From an uncultured Lachnospiraceae bacterium (GTDB taxonomy: Bacteria > Bacillota > Clostridia > Lachnospirales > Lachnospiraceae), in the NCBI GenBank assembly GCA_902761225.1, contig CACWJQ010000005.1, positions 1 through 64,000 of the forward strand: a stretch of 64,000 bases of DNA, written 5' to 3'. The notes below the pieces were generated by a model. The model saw only the letters and a program-made list of their open reading frames with translations, was not told where the DNA came from and searched no databases. Shown one piece after another: positions 1-8,426 of the stretch. The stretch's first letter is position 1. Every line of letters starts with the position of its first letter. The translations under genes and the position numbers were made by a program.

Positions 1-141
1 AGCATCTACGATTCCCTTGTGATCGCAGCCGATTTCACCACCGCCAGCATACGCAATACCTATAACGATCCCGATAAAGTTAACTACGCTGTCAACTTCG
101 AACTTGAGCTCCCTTATTATCTAAGGCTCCTGGGAAAGTGA
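1..141 (+). CDS. C-terminal end of an unidentified protein (partial)
   Basis: The window opens inside a plus-strand reading frame that runs 46 codons to a TGA at 139-141. The visible tail ends in ELPYYLRLLGK. It is followed by a hairpin at 185-216 that would terminate it. Too little is present to assign a family; the codon use looks like that of the neighbours. It is the only gene at this end transcribed towards deoC. Confidence 0.6.
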   Translation, partial: SIYDSLVIAADFTTASIRNTYNDPDKVNYAVNFELELPYYLRLLGK

Positions 142-184
142 TAACGCACCGGAGCATCGATCCGACATGAATGAGCGGGAATAT

Positions 185-216
185 AAAAGGTCATCCTCTT
201 TCGGGGATGACCTTTT
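185..216. terminator. Bidirectional intrinsic terminator between the partial gene and deoC
   Basis: A perfect 12-bp inverted repeat (AAAAGGTCATCC / GGATGACCTTTT) with an 8-base loop. Its outer A/T pairs supply a short U tract on either strand, so it can end both the plus-strand gene and the converging deoC transcript. Confidence 0.85.
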
Positions 217-218
217 AT

Positions 219-875
219 CTACTGTTCCATACTCTTTACGATCTTTACTATCCTGCTGGTTCCGAGTCTGGATGCACCAAGCTCCATGAACTTCTCCGCA
301 TCCTCCAGGGATGAGATACCGCCTGCGGCCTTGATCTTTACTCCGCTTCCCACATGCTCCGCAAAGAGCTTAACATCCTCAAAGGTTGCTCCGCCGGAGG
401 CAAATCCGGTTGAGGTCTTGATATAGTCTGCTCCGGATCCGGTCACGATCTCACACATTTTGATCTTCTCTTCATCCGTCAGCATGCATGTCTCGATGAT
501 GACCTTGAGAATATGGTCCCCGCATGCCTGCTTGATCAGAGCAATCTCCTGTGATACATATGCGTAATCCTTCGCCTTGAGCCTGCCGATATTGATCACC
601 ATATCGATCTCATCGGCACCCTTGTCTATGGCATCGAAGGTCTCGAGAACCTTGACGGTGGTGGTCATATTGCCATTGGGGAATCCGATGACGGTACATA
701 TCTTCATACGATCGCCCACATACTGCTTTGCTTCCTTGACATAGCAGGGAGGGATACAGACAGAAGCGGTGCCATACTTTATGGCATCGTCACAAAGAGC
801 CCTGATATCATCAAATGTCGCATCCTGGTGTAAGAGCGTATGATCGCAGGCTGCCAGTATCTTATCTACATCCAT
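219..875 (-). CDS. deoC: Deoxyribose-phosphate aldolase
   Basis: DeoC cleaves 2-deoxy-D-ribose 5-phosphate to acetaldehyde and glyceraldehyde 3-phosphate, the last step of deoxynucleoside salvage in the cytoplasm. The 218-residue product is a normal-length class I aldolase TIM barrel. The Schiff-base lysine is K153 in YIKTSTGF; the proton-relay pair is D91 (DEIDMVIN) and K182 (KIKAAGGI). The ATG has a GGGAGGAA ribosome site. It stands alone rather than in a deo operon, with terminators on both sides. The assignment is secure. Confidence 0.97.
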   Translation of the reverse strand: MDVDKILAACDHTLLHQDATFDDIRALCDDAIKYGTASVCIPPCYVKEAKQYVGDRMKICTVIGFPNGNMTTTVKVLETFDAIDKGADEIDMVINIGRLKAKDYAYVSQEIALIKQACGDHILKVIIETCMLTDEEKIKMCEIVTGSGADYIKTSTGFASGGATFEDVKLFAEHVGSGVKIKAAGGISSLEDAEKFMELGASRLGTSRIVKIVKSMEQ

Positions 876-919
876 ATCATTCCTCCCGGTAATCCCCAGT
901 AAACATGTATCGTTAAAAC

Positions 920-949
920 AATCCCGCCCCGGATAGCCGGGACGGGATT
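920..949 (-). terminator. Terminator of the NlpC/P60 gene
   Basis: A GC-rich 13-bp stem (AATCCCG..CCCGG with one wobble pair) and a 4-base loop. On the minus strand it is followed by TTGTTTTAA. It lies 24 bp beyond the stop codon of the NlpC/P60 gene and upstream of deoC. Confidence 0.85.
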
Positions 950-972
950 AATCATATCATATTATTTCATTA

Positions 973-2268
973 TCAGTCTATTACGTTCTTGACGCCGATG
1001 ATGTTGCTCATGAAGTATACGGAGTTGACTTCAAGTCCGCGTCTCGGATTGGATTCCTGAACTATCTGTCCGTTTCCGATGTAAAGAGCTACGTGTGAGC
1101 ATCCGCCGTTACCGTAGCAGATGATATCGCCGGGCTGTGCCTCTGCAAGTGTCACTGCACGTCCGGCAGATGAGTACTGTCCGGAAGGGGTTCTGGAGAT
1201 GCTGTAACCGAAGTCCCTGAACACATAGCAGGTAAATCCGGAACAGTCTGTAGCAGCAAGACTCTGACCGCCCATTACATAAGGATTTCCAACAAACTGA
1301 AGCGCATAGCTTACGATAGCCATTCTGAGCTCGGAAGTGGTGGAATAGTCGGTGCTGAGGTTGGGAACTATGGTAAGGTTCTCTGCAGGTGCGGAGTATG
1401 AAGTCTGTCCGCCGTTTGAGGTGGTAGCACGAAGGTTACGCTCTCTTTCCGCTGCTTCCTCTGCCTGGATCTCTTCAAGTGACTTGGCGGTGCCGAACTC
1501 CTCGGTTATGGTGATATAATCGGCTGATACATATCCTACCTTACCCTCGGCATATTCGATCTTGATCCATGTCATGCCGTCATCTTCTTCGTCAAGATCG
1601 GCTTCGCTTTCTCTTGCCGCAAGATAGATCCTGGGATCGACGCCTCTTTCCATTACAACATGGTATCTCTCGCCTCTTGTAACATATGTAAGACATGCGG
1701 AATCAATGGATGCTTCCTTTCTTACATTGAGCTGGCTTACGAGAACCTCGGCATAATATTCCGTATAATCCTCGAGTCTGTTGTATGCCTCAACTCCGGT
1801 AACAACAAAATCGGACAGAACATATCCTTCCACGGAACCGCTGCGCAGATGGATCCACTGATCGTTATCGTCATCGGGATCCTTATCATCCGCAATGTCC
1901 TCATCAGCTTCATCAAGTATGGAACCGACGCTTCCGTCATACATGCGTCCTACGATGGAATACTCAGTACCCGGTCCGCTTCTTACGTTGCAGTACTTGG
2001 GACTGGTCTCGAACATGGCGATGGAAAGATTGAGATATTCCTCTTCGATGACCTCCGAAGGATCGGTGATCTGAGCTGTTATGGCTCTTGCCGAAGATGA
2101 AGAAACAGTCTCCGAAAGGGTTGATGCGGAAGTATTGAGCTCCCTTGCAGCTCCTCCGGATACAAGTCCGCCTGCCTGTACACTAACGGGAATAAGCACA
2201 GCTGCTGCTGTGCCTGCCAGAAGTATCGATGCACTTTTCAAAATACTCTTAAGATTCATGATAATCAT
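973..2268 (-). CDS. Secreted SH3-domain NlpC/P60 cell-wall hydrolase
   Basis: A predicted exported peptidoglycan endopeptidase. Residues 1-32 form a signal peptide (basic start, hydrophobic core, VQA cut site). Two bacterial SH3 domains follow (about 90-155 and 178-255), then a charged linker and a C-terminal NlpC/P60 papain-like domain with the nucleophile C342 in TDCSGF and H392 in SHVALYIG. NlpC/P60 enzymes cut D-Glu-(gamma)-diamino-acid bonds in stem peptides; the exact bond here is not predictable. There is no Shine-Dalgarno before either ATG (2268 or 2259), and the leader after the promoter is very short. It is divergent from the CapA-like gene. Confidence 0.93.
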   Translation of the reverse strand: MIIMNLKSILKSASILLAGTAAAVLIPVSVQAGGLVSGGAARELNTSASTLSETVSSSSARAITAQITDPSEVIEEEYLNLSIAMFETSPKYCNVRSGPGTEYSIVGRMYDGSVGSILDEADEDIADDKDPDDDNDQWIHLRSGSVEGYVLSDFVVTGVEAYNRLEDYTEYYAEVLVSQLNVRKEASIDSACLTYVTRGERYHVVMERGVDPRIYLAARESEADLDEEDDGMTWIKIEYAEGKVGYVSADYITITEEFGTAKSLEEIQAEEAAERERNLRATTSNGGQTSYSAPAENLTIVPNLSTDYSTTSELRMAIVSYALQFVGNPYVMGGQSLAATDCSGFTCYVFRDFGYSISRTPSGQYSSAGRAVTLAEAQPGDIICYGNGGCSHVALYIGNGQIVQESNPRRGLEVNSVYFMSNIIGVKNVID

Positions 2269-2291
2269 TTGTTTTTGTACGAGCAGTTTTA

Positions 2292-2319
2292 ATTATATCG
2301 TAATTTTTACATTTTGCAA
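2292..2319 (-). promoter_or_regulatory. Sigma-A promoter of the NlpC/P60 gene
   Basis: On the minus strand: TTGCAA (2314-2319), 16-bp spacer, TATAAT (2292-2297). Transcription would start near 2285, leaving a leader of only about 17 bases before the first ATG and no ribosome site. Confidence 0.75.
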
Positions 2320-2377
2320 CAATTTTGTAACATTTTCGAAATATCCCTTAATAAACGTCCCAAAACTCTTCACAAAG

Positions 2378-2406
2378 TTGCGTTTAAACCGCGTAAATGT
2401 TATATT
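2378..2406 (+). promoter_or_regulatory. Extended -10 promoter of the CapA-like gene
   Basis: TTGCGT (2378-2383), a 17-bp spacer and TATATT (2401-2406), preceded by TG at 2398-2399, making an extended -10. It points to the ATG at 2468. Confidence 0.65.
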
Positions 2407-2467
2407 TTTTGAGTTAAAAAGCACATTACGGACCGCTGTTTTAAGGCGGATCTATTGGAGAAACAAC

Positions 2468-4042
2468 ATGACATCTTCCGAGATGAAAGCATATCTTAAG
2501 AAAAAACGCCGCAAGAGGGCTTTTTTTGTCAGCACCTTCCTGGCGTTACTGGTACTTGCCCTCGTTCTGGGATACGTATTCCTGATACGGCCGGTATTCG
2601 ATGAGGAGAGGCAGGTGGCAGATGCGGCGCCGGAGACATCCGAGGAACAGACCGGTGGATCAGACCCCCTGGCAGGCGAAGCCATTGTGATCCCGGAACC
2701 GGAACCCGTTCCGGAAGAAGAACCCTTTGAAGAGTTCGATATACATGTGATGATGGTGGGAGACGACCTTCTTCATATGGGACTTGTCAATCAGGGAGCA
2801 CAGGCGGACGGAACCAGGAATTACGACTTTCTTTTCAAGGATATCCTTGAATTCATAGATGCGGCGGATATCGCCATAATCAATCAGGAATCTCCCATAG
2901 GCGGTAACGACAGGGGATTCAGCGGGTATCCCGCATTCAATTCCCCGACTGAAGTGGCAGACGCCATCGCCAAGGCGGGATTCGACGTTGTCCTTACAGC
3001 CACCAACCACACCTATGACCAGGGTCTTGGCGGTCTGATCTATTTCCACGATTATTTTGCGGATAATTATCCGGAGATAAGTGTTGTGGGAACCCACTCG
3101 GATCTTGAAGAGGATTCAAGAGATGCGCATACGGGATCTTACTGGCTTGATAAATACGGCATCACCCAGAACAACCGTCCCGCATTCGACGATCTTGAAC
3201 TGGAGCCCATAGATATGTACAACACCTCGGCCTTTGTGGTCAGGGAGATAAACGGGGTCAAAATATCGATCCTCAACTATACATACTCCCATAACTGGGC
3301 TACATGGGCCAACGGACTCGACGGATACCTGAACAGGCTGTGCTATTATGATCCTTCATCAAGAGTCATAGACTTCGATACCATAAACCCCGAAGTGCTT
3401 GAGGATATCAGACTGGCAGATCTTGTCTCCGATATCGTCATCGTGTGCCCTCACTGGGGTTATGAATATTCCTTTGAGCCCTGTGCATACCAGAAGGATT
3501 TCGCAAGACAGATGATCGATGCGGGAGCCGATGTGATAATAGGAGCTCATCCCCACATCGTGGAGCCGGTCCAGTACATCACCACGGAATCCGGCAACTC
3601 GGGACTGTGCTATTATTCACTGGGCAACTTCATCCACTGCCAGGTACCCAATTATACCAGCTTCGAAGGTATGGCCTGGGTTACGATACATGTGGATAAG
3701 GACGGTGCTCATGTGGATCTTGAAGACAGCGGTGCACTCCCTCTTGTGGAATACCAGACCTACGGTCCCCTTGTCATTCAGGGTGTATATCCTCTCGAAG
3801 ACTTCACCGCGGATATGGCGGCTAAGCATGCCAGCAATTACAGAGGCGGCGGTACAATGAGCCTCGACATCCTGAACCAGTGGAACAACAATCTCTTCGG
3901 CGAATACTCTCTCACAAGGGCTGATATCTTAGGAAGCACACCCGCTGACGGAACCGCTGCTCCCGGCACGGAAGCAGAAACCCTGCCGGAGACATCGCAG
4001 CCGGAGACATCACAGCCGGATACCGCGCAGGCAGCGCCCTGA
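2468..4042 (+). CDS. CapA-family (poly-gamma-glutamate synthesis type) membrane-anchored protein
   Basis: A 524-residue CapA/PGA_cap protein with a calcineurin-like metallophosphoesterase fold. The start is the ATG at 2468, seven bases after GGAG; the frame is open further upstream, but that part lies in the divergent promoter region. A basic stretch and one membrane segment (residues 18-41) anchor it, with the enzyme domain outside. Family motifs: MVGDDLLHMG, INQESPIGG, LTATNHTYDQG, CPHWGYEY, IGAHPHIVEP and YYSLGNF. No capB or capC is nearby, so capsule synthesis is doubtful; a cell-envelope hydrolase role is as likely. The tail is a low-complexity PETSQ repeat. Confidence 0.88.
   Translation: MTSSEMKAYLKKKRRKRAFFVSTFLALLVLALVLGYVFLIRPVFDEERQVADAAPETSEEQTGGSDPLAGEAIVIPEPEPVPEEEPFEEFDIHVMMVGDDLLHMGLVNQGAQADGTRNYDFLFKDILEFIDAADIAIINQESPIGGNDRGFSGYPAFNSPTEVADAIAKAGFDVVLTATNHTYDQGLGGLIYFHDYFADNYPEISVVGTHSDLEEDSRDAHTGSYWLDKYGITQNNRPAFDDLELEPIDMYNTSAFVVREINGVKISILNYTYSHNWATWANGLDGYLNRLCYYDPSSRVIDFDTINPEVLEDIRLADLVSDIVIVCPHWGYEYSFEPCAYQKDFARQMIDAGADVIIGAHPHIVEPVQYITTESGNSGLCYYSLGNFIHCQVPNYTSFEGMAWVTIHVDKDGAHVDLEDSGALPLVEYQTYGPLVIQGVYPLEDFTADMAAKHASNYRGGGTMSLDILNQWNNNLFGEYSLTRADILGSTPADGTAAPGTEAETLPETSQPETSQPDTAQAAP
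3986..4030 (+). repeat. Three 15-bp tandem repeats in the CapA tail
   Basis: Three in-frame copies of a 15-base unit beginning CCGGAGACATC. They encode PETSQ, PETSQ and PDTAQ. The third copy has diverged. This is a short repeat that could vary in copy number between strains. Confidence 0.85.
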
Positions 4043-4075
4043 CACACACAACACTCTGACATATGCACATAATAA

Positions 4076-4100
4076 AACTCCCCCGCACTGCGGGGGAGTT
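4076..4100. terminator. Terminator shared by the CapA-like gene and ctpA
   Basis: A perfect 11-bp stem AACTCCCCCGC / GCGGGGGAGTT with a 3-base loop, lying between convergent genes. The U tract is good on the minus strand (TTTTATTA) and poor on the plus strand. Confidence 0.85.
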
Positions 4101-4154
4101 CCTGCATTCATCTGAATTTTTCCTGTCTTCGCATTACACATGCATATCAGTCAC

Positions 4155-5462
4155 TTAATGGCTTGCCATATATTCAATGGCTGCTTCCAGCTGATTGTCC
4201 GTCTTATCCTCGATATATCTGTCATAATCGAACTCGACTACGATATCCGGCTCTATTCCCACACCGTCTATCGCGGTGCCATTGGGAGTAAGATACTCTT
4301 CTGTTGTGAACTTGATACCTGATGCATCGCTCAGATAGAAGAAATCCTGAACAACACCCTTTCCGAAGGTGGTGGTACCCATGCTTATTGCCATTCCGTG
4401 ATCCTTCAGCGCCCCAACAAGGATCTCCGAAGCACTCGCGGTATATCCGTCGGTAAGTATCAGGATATCTCCGGTGAATTCGTTCTTGCCGTCACATTTA
4501 TAGCTGTCAATCTCACCCTGTGCATTCCTGGTGGAGACGATCACTCCCTTACACATGATCTGTCTGGTGATATCCAGCACCGCTCTTAGAAGTCCGCCGG
4601 TATTGGTACGAAGGTCGAGTATCATATCCTCCATACCCTGGGACCTGAGATCTTCAAGAGCCTCTGCAAACTGTGTTACGGCCACCTCGTCAAAATCCTT
4701 GATCCATATATATCCGGTGGTATCTGACACCATCCTGTATTCCACGTCGATCTTCTTAAGCTGCTTCCTTGTGGCGGTAAGGTCCAGAGTCTCTCCCGTG
4801 GATTCCCTGTAGACCGTTATGGTGACGCTGGTTCCTTCCTCTCCGCGGATGAGCTCGGCAACATCATACCTGTCCCATCCTTCAACATCCACACCGTCCA
4901 CAGCCTTGAACACATCACCTTCCGTGAAGCCAGCTTCTTCAGCGGGGCTGTCCTTGTATGTACCGCTTACATACACATCACCCTCGGGGCTCTGCTTGAT
5001 CAGGACTCCCAGTCCGCAGAAGTTTCCCTCATAATCGTTCATAAGGTCGGCAAGCTCCTGGGTGTTATAGTACTGGGCATATCTGTCGCCGGTACCCTCC
5101 ATAAGGCCTTGCAGCATTCCGTCTCTCAGGGCATCGGGGTCATAATCATACAGAGAATGCGACTTGAGATAATAAGCGATGGACTCGGTCTTGGCGATGA
5201 GTTCCGCATCTGCCAGTCCTGCCCTTCCCGAAATGTAAACCCTTCTTGTGAGCATCAGCACCAGAAAAAGCATTATGCATATCATCAGCATAACACCCAT
5301 TCCGAATGCAAAGCCCTTTGCGAACAGGTGCCTTTTGCGTGGCTTTTTTTCCGGCGCGTTCGCCGGTGCATTTACCGCTGCACTTATCTGCACCTGATTC
5401 ATGAGAGCAGTCTCCCCGGAGGAAGGCTGCTCTTTGTTCTGTAGATTATCCTGTTCAGTCAT
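4155..5462 (-). CDS. ctpA: S41 family C-terminal processing peptidase
   Basis: A 435-residue membrane-anchored serine protease. A basic N-terminus with a membrane segment at about 51-72 is followed by a PDZ domain (about 145-220) and the S41 catalytic domain. The Ser-Lys dyad is visible: S343 in GYTASASEI and K368 in FGKGVVQ, 25 residues apart as in E. coli Prc. It lies 14 bp after an EnvC-like gene in the ftsE-ftsX operon, so it probably trims or regulates a cell-wall hydrolase or its activator outside the membrane; that role is inference from position. Confidence 0.95.
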   Translation of the reverse strand: MTEQDNLQNKEQPSSGETALMNQVQISAAVNAPANAPEKKPRKRHLFAKGFAFGMGVMLMICIMLFLVLMLTRRVYISGRAGLADAELIAKTESIAYYLKSHSLYDYDPDALRDGMLQGLMEGTGDRYAQYYNTQELADLMNDYEGNFCGLGVLIKQSPEGDVYVSGTYKDSPAEEAGFTEGDVFKAVDGVDVEGWDRYDVAELIRGEEGTSVTITVYRESTGETLDLTATRKQLKKIDVEYRMVSDTTGYIWIKDFDEVAVTQFAEALEDLRSQGMEDMILDLRTNTGGLLRAVLDITRQIMCKGVIVSTRNAQGEIDSYKCDGKNEFTGDILILTDGYTASASEILVGALKDHGMAISMGTTTFGKGVVQDFFYLSDASGIKFTTEEYLTPNGTAIDGVGIEPDIVVEFDYDRYIEDKTDNQLEAAIEYMASH

Positions 5463-5476
5463 AATTAAATCTCGAT

Positions 5477-6757
5477 TTATTTTCCGAGATAAGGCCAGGG
5501 TGATACGTACTCACCGTTAAGTCTTACTCCGAAGTGCAAATGATTACCGGTTGAAATTCCGGTTGAGCCTACAGCTGCTATGGTCTGTCCCATGATGACC
5601 ACATCGCCCTTTGATACATATACTGCGGAGCAATGCTCATATATGGTATACAGTCCGCCGCCGTGGTCGATCATAACATAGTTGCCCATCGCTCCGGTAT
5701 ATCCTGCAGCAGCGACTTCGCCGTCATATGCCGCGTATATATCGGTTCCCTTGTTGGCCGCAAAATCGATACCCTTGTGATAGGTACTTGCTCCTGCGGT
5801 GGGGGCATTTCTGTATCCGAAATCGGATGATACATACTTATATGATGCAAGCGGGAACAGGAACTGTCCGCCGTCATATACGATCCTGTTGGCACTTGCG
5901 ATACGTCTTCTCTCTTCCTCAATGGCCTTGAGTGCCGCATCGATCTCTGCCTCGCGGGCTTCGATCTGTGCCTGGTATGCCGCGATATCCGCAGCAGTGG
6001 CGTTTATCTGGAGCTGATAGCTGTCAATCTCACTGTTCTTCTCGGCGATGAGAGCTTCCTGATTGGCCTGCTCCTCCTCGGCTGCAGCCTTGGCTTCATC
6101 GAGGATCTCCTTCTGAAGATCGAGCTGCTGCTTGCAAAGGGATATGTACTCAACATTAGCCTTGTACTGTTCCCAGAGATTTCTGTCGTACTGAACGACT
6201 CTCTCGATGTAATCCGCACTGTTGAGAAGATCGCTGATACTCCTCGATGACAGCAGCATATCTATCATGCTCTTGTCACCCTGCTCATACATAAGCCTCA
6301 TACGTACGATCATGGCTTCATGCTGCATCGCCTCGGTCTGTTCCGCAAGATCGAGTTCAGCCTGGGTCTGTGCGATCTCATTTTCCTTGCTTATGATCTG
6401 TTCGTTGAGTGCGGAGATATTCTCCTGCATTACCAACAGCTCCGCATCAAGCTCCGATACATATGCATTAAGATCGGACTTTAAGGATTCAAGTCTTCCC
6501 TGGCTTGCCGACAGATCCGTGACACGTCCTGCCAGTTCCGTCCTCTCAGCATTTGCCCTCTCTATCTCCTGCTGCTTTTCCTGGATGAGAGCATTGGTAT
6601 AGGTGATGGCCTGTACCGAACGGTAATTCCGTATGCATCCCGCCGTGACCACGATGGCTGCAGCAGACACAAGAGCGATTATTCTTTTTACGCTTTTCTT
6701 TTTAATGGTCATATTATCAACAGGTTCTGTCACAGAAGGATCTGCGCAGATCCGCAA
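5477..6757 (-). CDS. EnvC-like murein hydrolase activator (coiled coil plus M23 domain)
   Basis: An exported protein with a long coiled coil (about residues 55-285, E/Q/A-rich) and a C-terminal M23/LytM domain (about 310-420). The HxxxD-type motif is visible at YHKGIDFAA and HLHFG near the end, so zinc ligands appear retained. It directly follows ftsX; in other bacteria FtsEX recruits and switches on such a protein (EnvC, or PcsB in streptococci) for septum splitting. Two starts are possible: a TTG at 6757 with AAGGTG upstream, or an ATG at 6712 with no ribosome site but giving a cleaner signal peptide ending VTAGC, perhaps a lipobox. Confidence 0.92.
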   Translation of the reverse strand: MRICADPSVTEPVDNMTIKKKSVKRIIALVSAAAIVVTAGCIRNYRSVQAITYTNALIQEKQQEIERANAERTELAGRVTDLSASQGRLESLKSDLNAYVSELDAELLVMQENISALNEQIISKENEIAQTQAELDLAEQTEAMQHEAMIVRMRLMYEQGDKSMIDMLLSSRSISDLLNSADYIERVVQYDRNLWEQYKANVEYISLCKQQLDLQKEILDEAKAAAEEEQANQEALIAEKNSEIDSYQLQINATAADIAAYQAQIEAREAEIDAALKAIEEERRRIASANRIVYDGGQFLFPLASYKYVSSDFGYRNAPTAGASTYHKGIDFAANKGTDIYAAYDGEVAAAGYTGAMGNYVMIDHGGGLYTIYEHCSAVYVSKGDVVIMGQTIAAVGSTGISTGNHLHFGVRLNGEYVSPWPYLGK

Positions 6758-6763
6758 AACAGG

Positions 6764-7663
6764 TCACACCTTGAGGTATCTGCGAACCGTAATGTAGCTT
6801 CCCAGAAGTCCCATTCCGACACCGATCCCGATGGACACCGGCATCAGGATCCTGAACACCTCCTGAAGAGTAAGGAAGCTGAGCATGGTACTGAGCATCT
6901 GGAATCTGGTAGTGATCAGATTAAGGACATAATCGTACAGATAGCGGATCAGATACAGCGGAACAAGTGCTCCGATGAGTCCGATCATGATCCCTTCAAG
7001 CACAAAGGGTGCTCTTACGAAAAAGTCCGTTGCACCGATATACTTCATTATCCCGATCTCCTCGGCTCTTACCGAGATACCGACACGTACGGTGTTGCTG
7101 ATAAGGAATATGCTTACCGCAAGAAGTATCAGGATTATCGCAGCCGATACGTAGACCAGCATGAGGTTGAATCCGGAAAGTGTAGATGCGGTGAACTCGG
7201 AATACCTTACAAGTCTTACCTCGGGCCTGGACTGAAGCCATGTGACCAGCTGGTCCTGAAGGCTTACGCTGGTAAGAAAGACTTCGTAATTGTGCTCACC
7301 CTTTAGAGGATTCTCCGGGAATCCCTCCTGGTAATCCTCACCGAAATAGCTGGGACCGAAGGTTGCCCATATCTCATCATCGGAGTTATAATCCACATCC
7401 CTTACTTCGGGTCTGTTCAGGAGTTCCTGTCCGAAGGCCTCCACAGCCGCATCGGATACATCCTCATTGAAAAATACCGTGACCGATACTCCCTCTTCAA
7501 CGGTGTAGAGGATATGCTGCATGTTGGCAACTATCGAATAGAACATTCCAAGAAGGAACAGGCATGCGCTTATGGTCGCTACCGATGCAAGGGTATACCA
7601 TCCGTTCTTGAACATGTTACGGATGCCCTGCCATAAAGTGTACAGAAAGGTTCTAATCTTCAT
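6764..7663 (-). CDS. ftsX: Cell-division ABC transporter permease subunit FtsX
   Basis: A 299-residue membrane protein with the FtsX layout: one segment near residues 22-45, an extracellular loop (about 46-165) that binds the hydrolase activator, then three segments towards the C-terminus. It overlaps ftsE by 11 bp and is followed at once by the EnvC-like gene, showing translational coupling. FtsX transmits ATP hydrolysis by FtsE across the membrane to peptidoglycan hydrolases at the septum. Confidence 0.96.
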   Translation of the reverse strand: MKIRTFLYTLWQGIRNMFKNGWYTLASVATISACLFLLGMFYSIVANMQHILYTVEEGVSVTVFFNEDVSDAAVEAFGQELLNRPEVRDVDYNSDDEIWATFGPSYFGEDYQEGFPENPLKGEHNYEVFLTSVSLQDQLVTWLQSRPEVRLVRYSEFTASTLSGFNLMLVYVSAAIILILLAVSIFLISNTVRVGISVRAEEIGIMKYIGATDFFVRAPFVLEGIMIGLIGALVPLYLIRYLYDYVLNLITTRFQMLSTMLSFLTLQEVFRILMPVSIGIGVGMGLLGSYITVRRYLKV

Positions 7664-8399
7664 TTACGTACTCCCCTTCCTGCTCATCGCTGATAACTTC
7701 TCCCAGCTTCATCGCGACAACTCTCTTTTTCATGGAGTTAACGATGGTGGGGCTGTGTGTTACCACAACGACGGTCGTGCCCTGTTCATTGATCTCCGCA
7801 AGAAGATCCATGATATCCCACGCATTGTTGGGATCCAGATTACCGGTGGGCTCGTCCGCAAGGAGAATGGCGGGTTTGTTGACCAGAGCCCTTGCAAGTG
7901 CCACTCTCTGCTGCTCTCCTCCGGAAAGCTTCCTGACATTGGCTTTGTATTTTCCCGCAAGTCCCACCATTGCAAGGATGCTGGGAACATTGCGCTTCAT
8001 CTCTCTTGAAGGAACCTCGATTATGCGTTGCGCAAACGCAACGTTCTCATATACATTCCTGTCCTTGAGAAGTCTGAAATCCTGGAACACAACACCCAGG
8101 TTTCTTCTGAACTTCGGTATCTGTGAATGACGGAGCTTCCTTGTATTCTGTCCGGATACATATACCTCTCCGCCTGTTGGAACTATCTCTCTTAAGAGGA
8201 GCTTGATCAGTGTCGACTTGCCCGATCCGCTGTCTCCTACTATAAATACAAACTCACCTTTATTAATGCGGAGCGTAACATTCTTAACAGCGGGATTACC
8301 CTTTTCCGGGTAATTCATGCTGACATCATCAAGGAATATGATCCCATTTTCCTCAATGAACTGCTCACGCTCAGCCCTTATCCTGTCTCTTCTGCTCAT
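7653..8399 (-). CDS. ftsE: Cell-division ATP-binding protein FtsE
   Basis: A 248-residue ABC ATPase. It has Walker A GDSGSGKST (55-63), the signature LSGGEQQ (158-164) and Walker B ILLADEPTGNLD (178-189). About 18 extra residues, mostly charged, precede the usual start of the family. It partners with FtsX as the first gene of the ftsE-ftsX-EnvC-like-ctpA operon. No strong promoter was identified in the 27 bp before it, so it may be read through from the upstream regulator gene. Confidence 0.97.
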   Translation of the reverse strand: MSRRDRIRAEREQFIEENGIIFLDDVSMNYPEKGNPAVKNVTLRINKGEFVFIVGDSGSGKSTLIKLLLREIVPTGGEVYVSGQNTRKLRHSQIPKFRRNLGVVFQDFRLLKDRNVYENVAFAQRIIEVPSREMKRNVPSILAMVGLAGKYKANVRKLSGGEQQRVALARALVNKPAILLADEPTGNLDPNNAWDIMDLLAEINEQGTTVVVVTHSPTIVNSMKKRVVAMKLGEVISDEQEGEYVNED

Positions 8400-8426
8400 A
8401 TAACCTTTCCTGCCGGTCTCAAATAC

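Noticed and set aside
2081..2467. N-terminal extension of the CapA-like protein
   Set aside because: It overlaps the start of the divergent NlpC/P60 gene and both promoters; GGAG plus ATG at 2468 followed by a membrane anchor is a better start.
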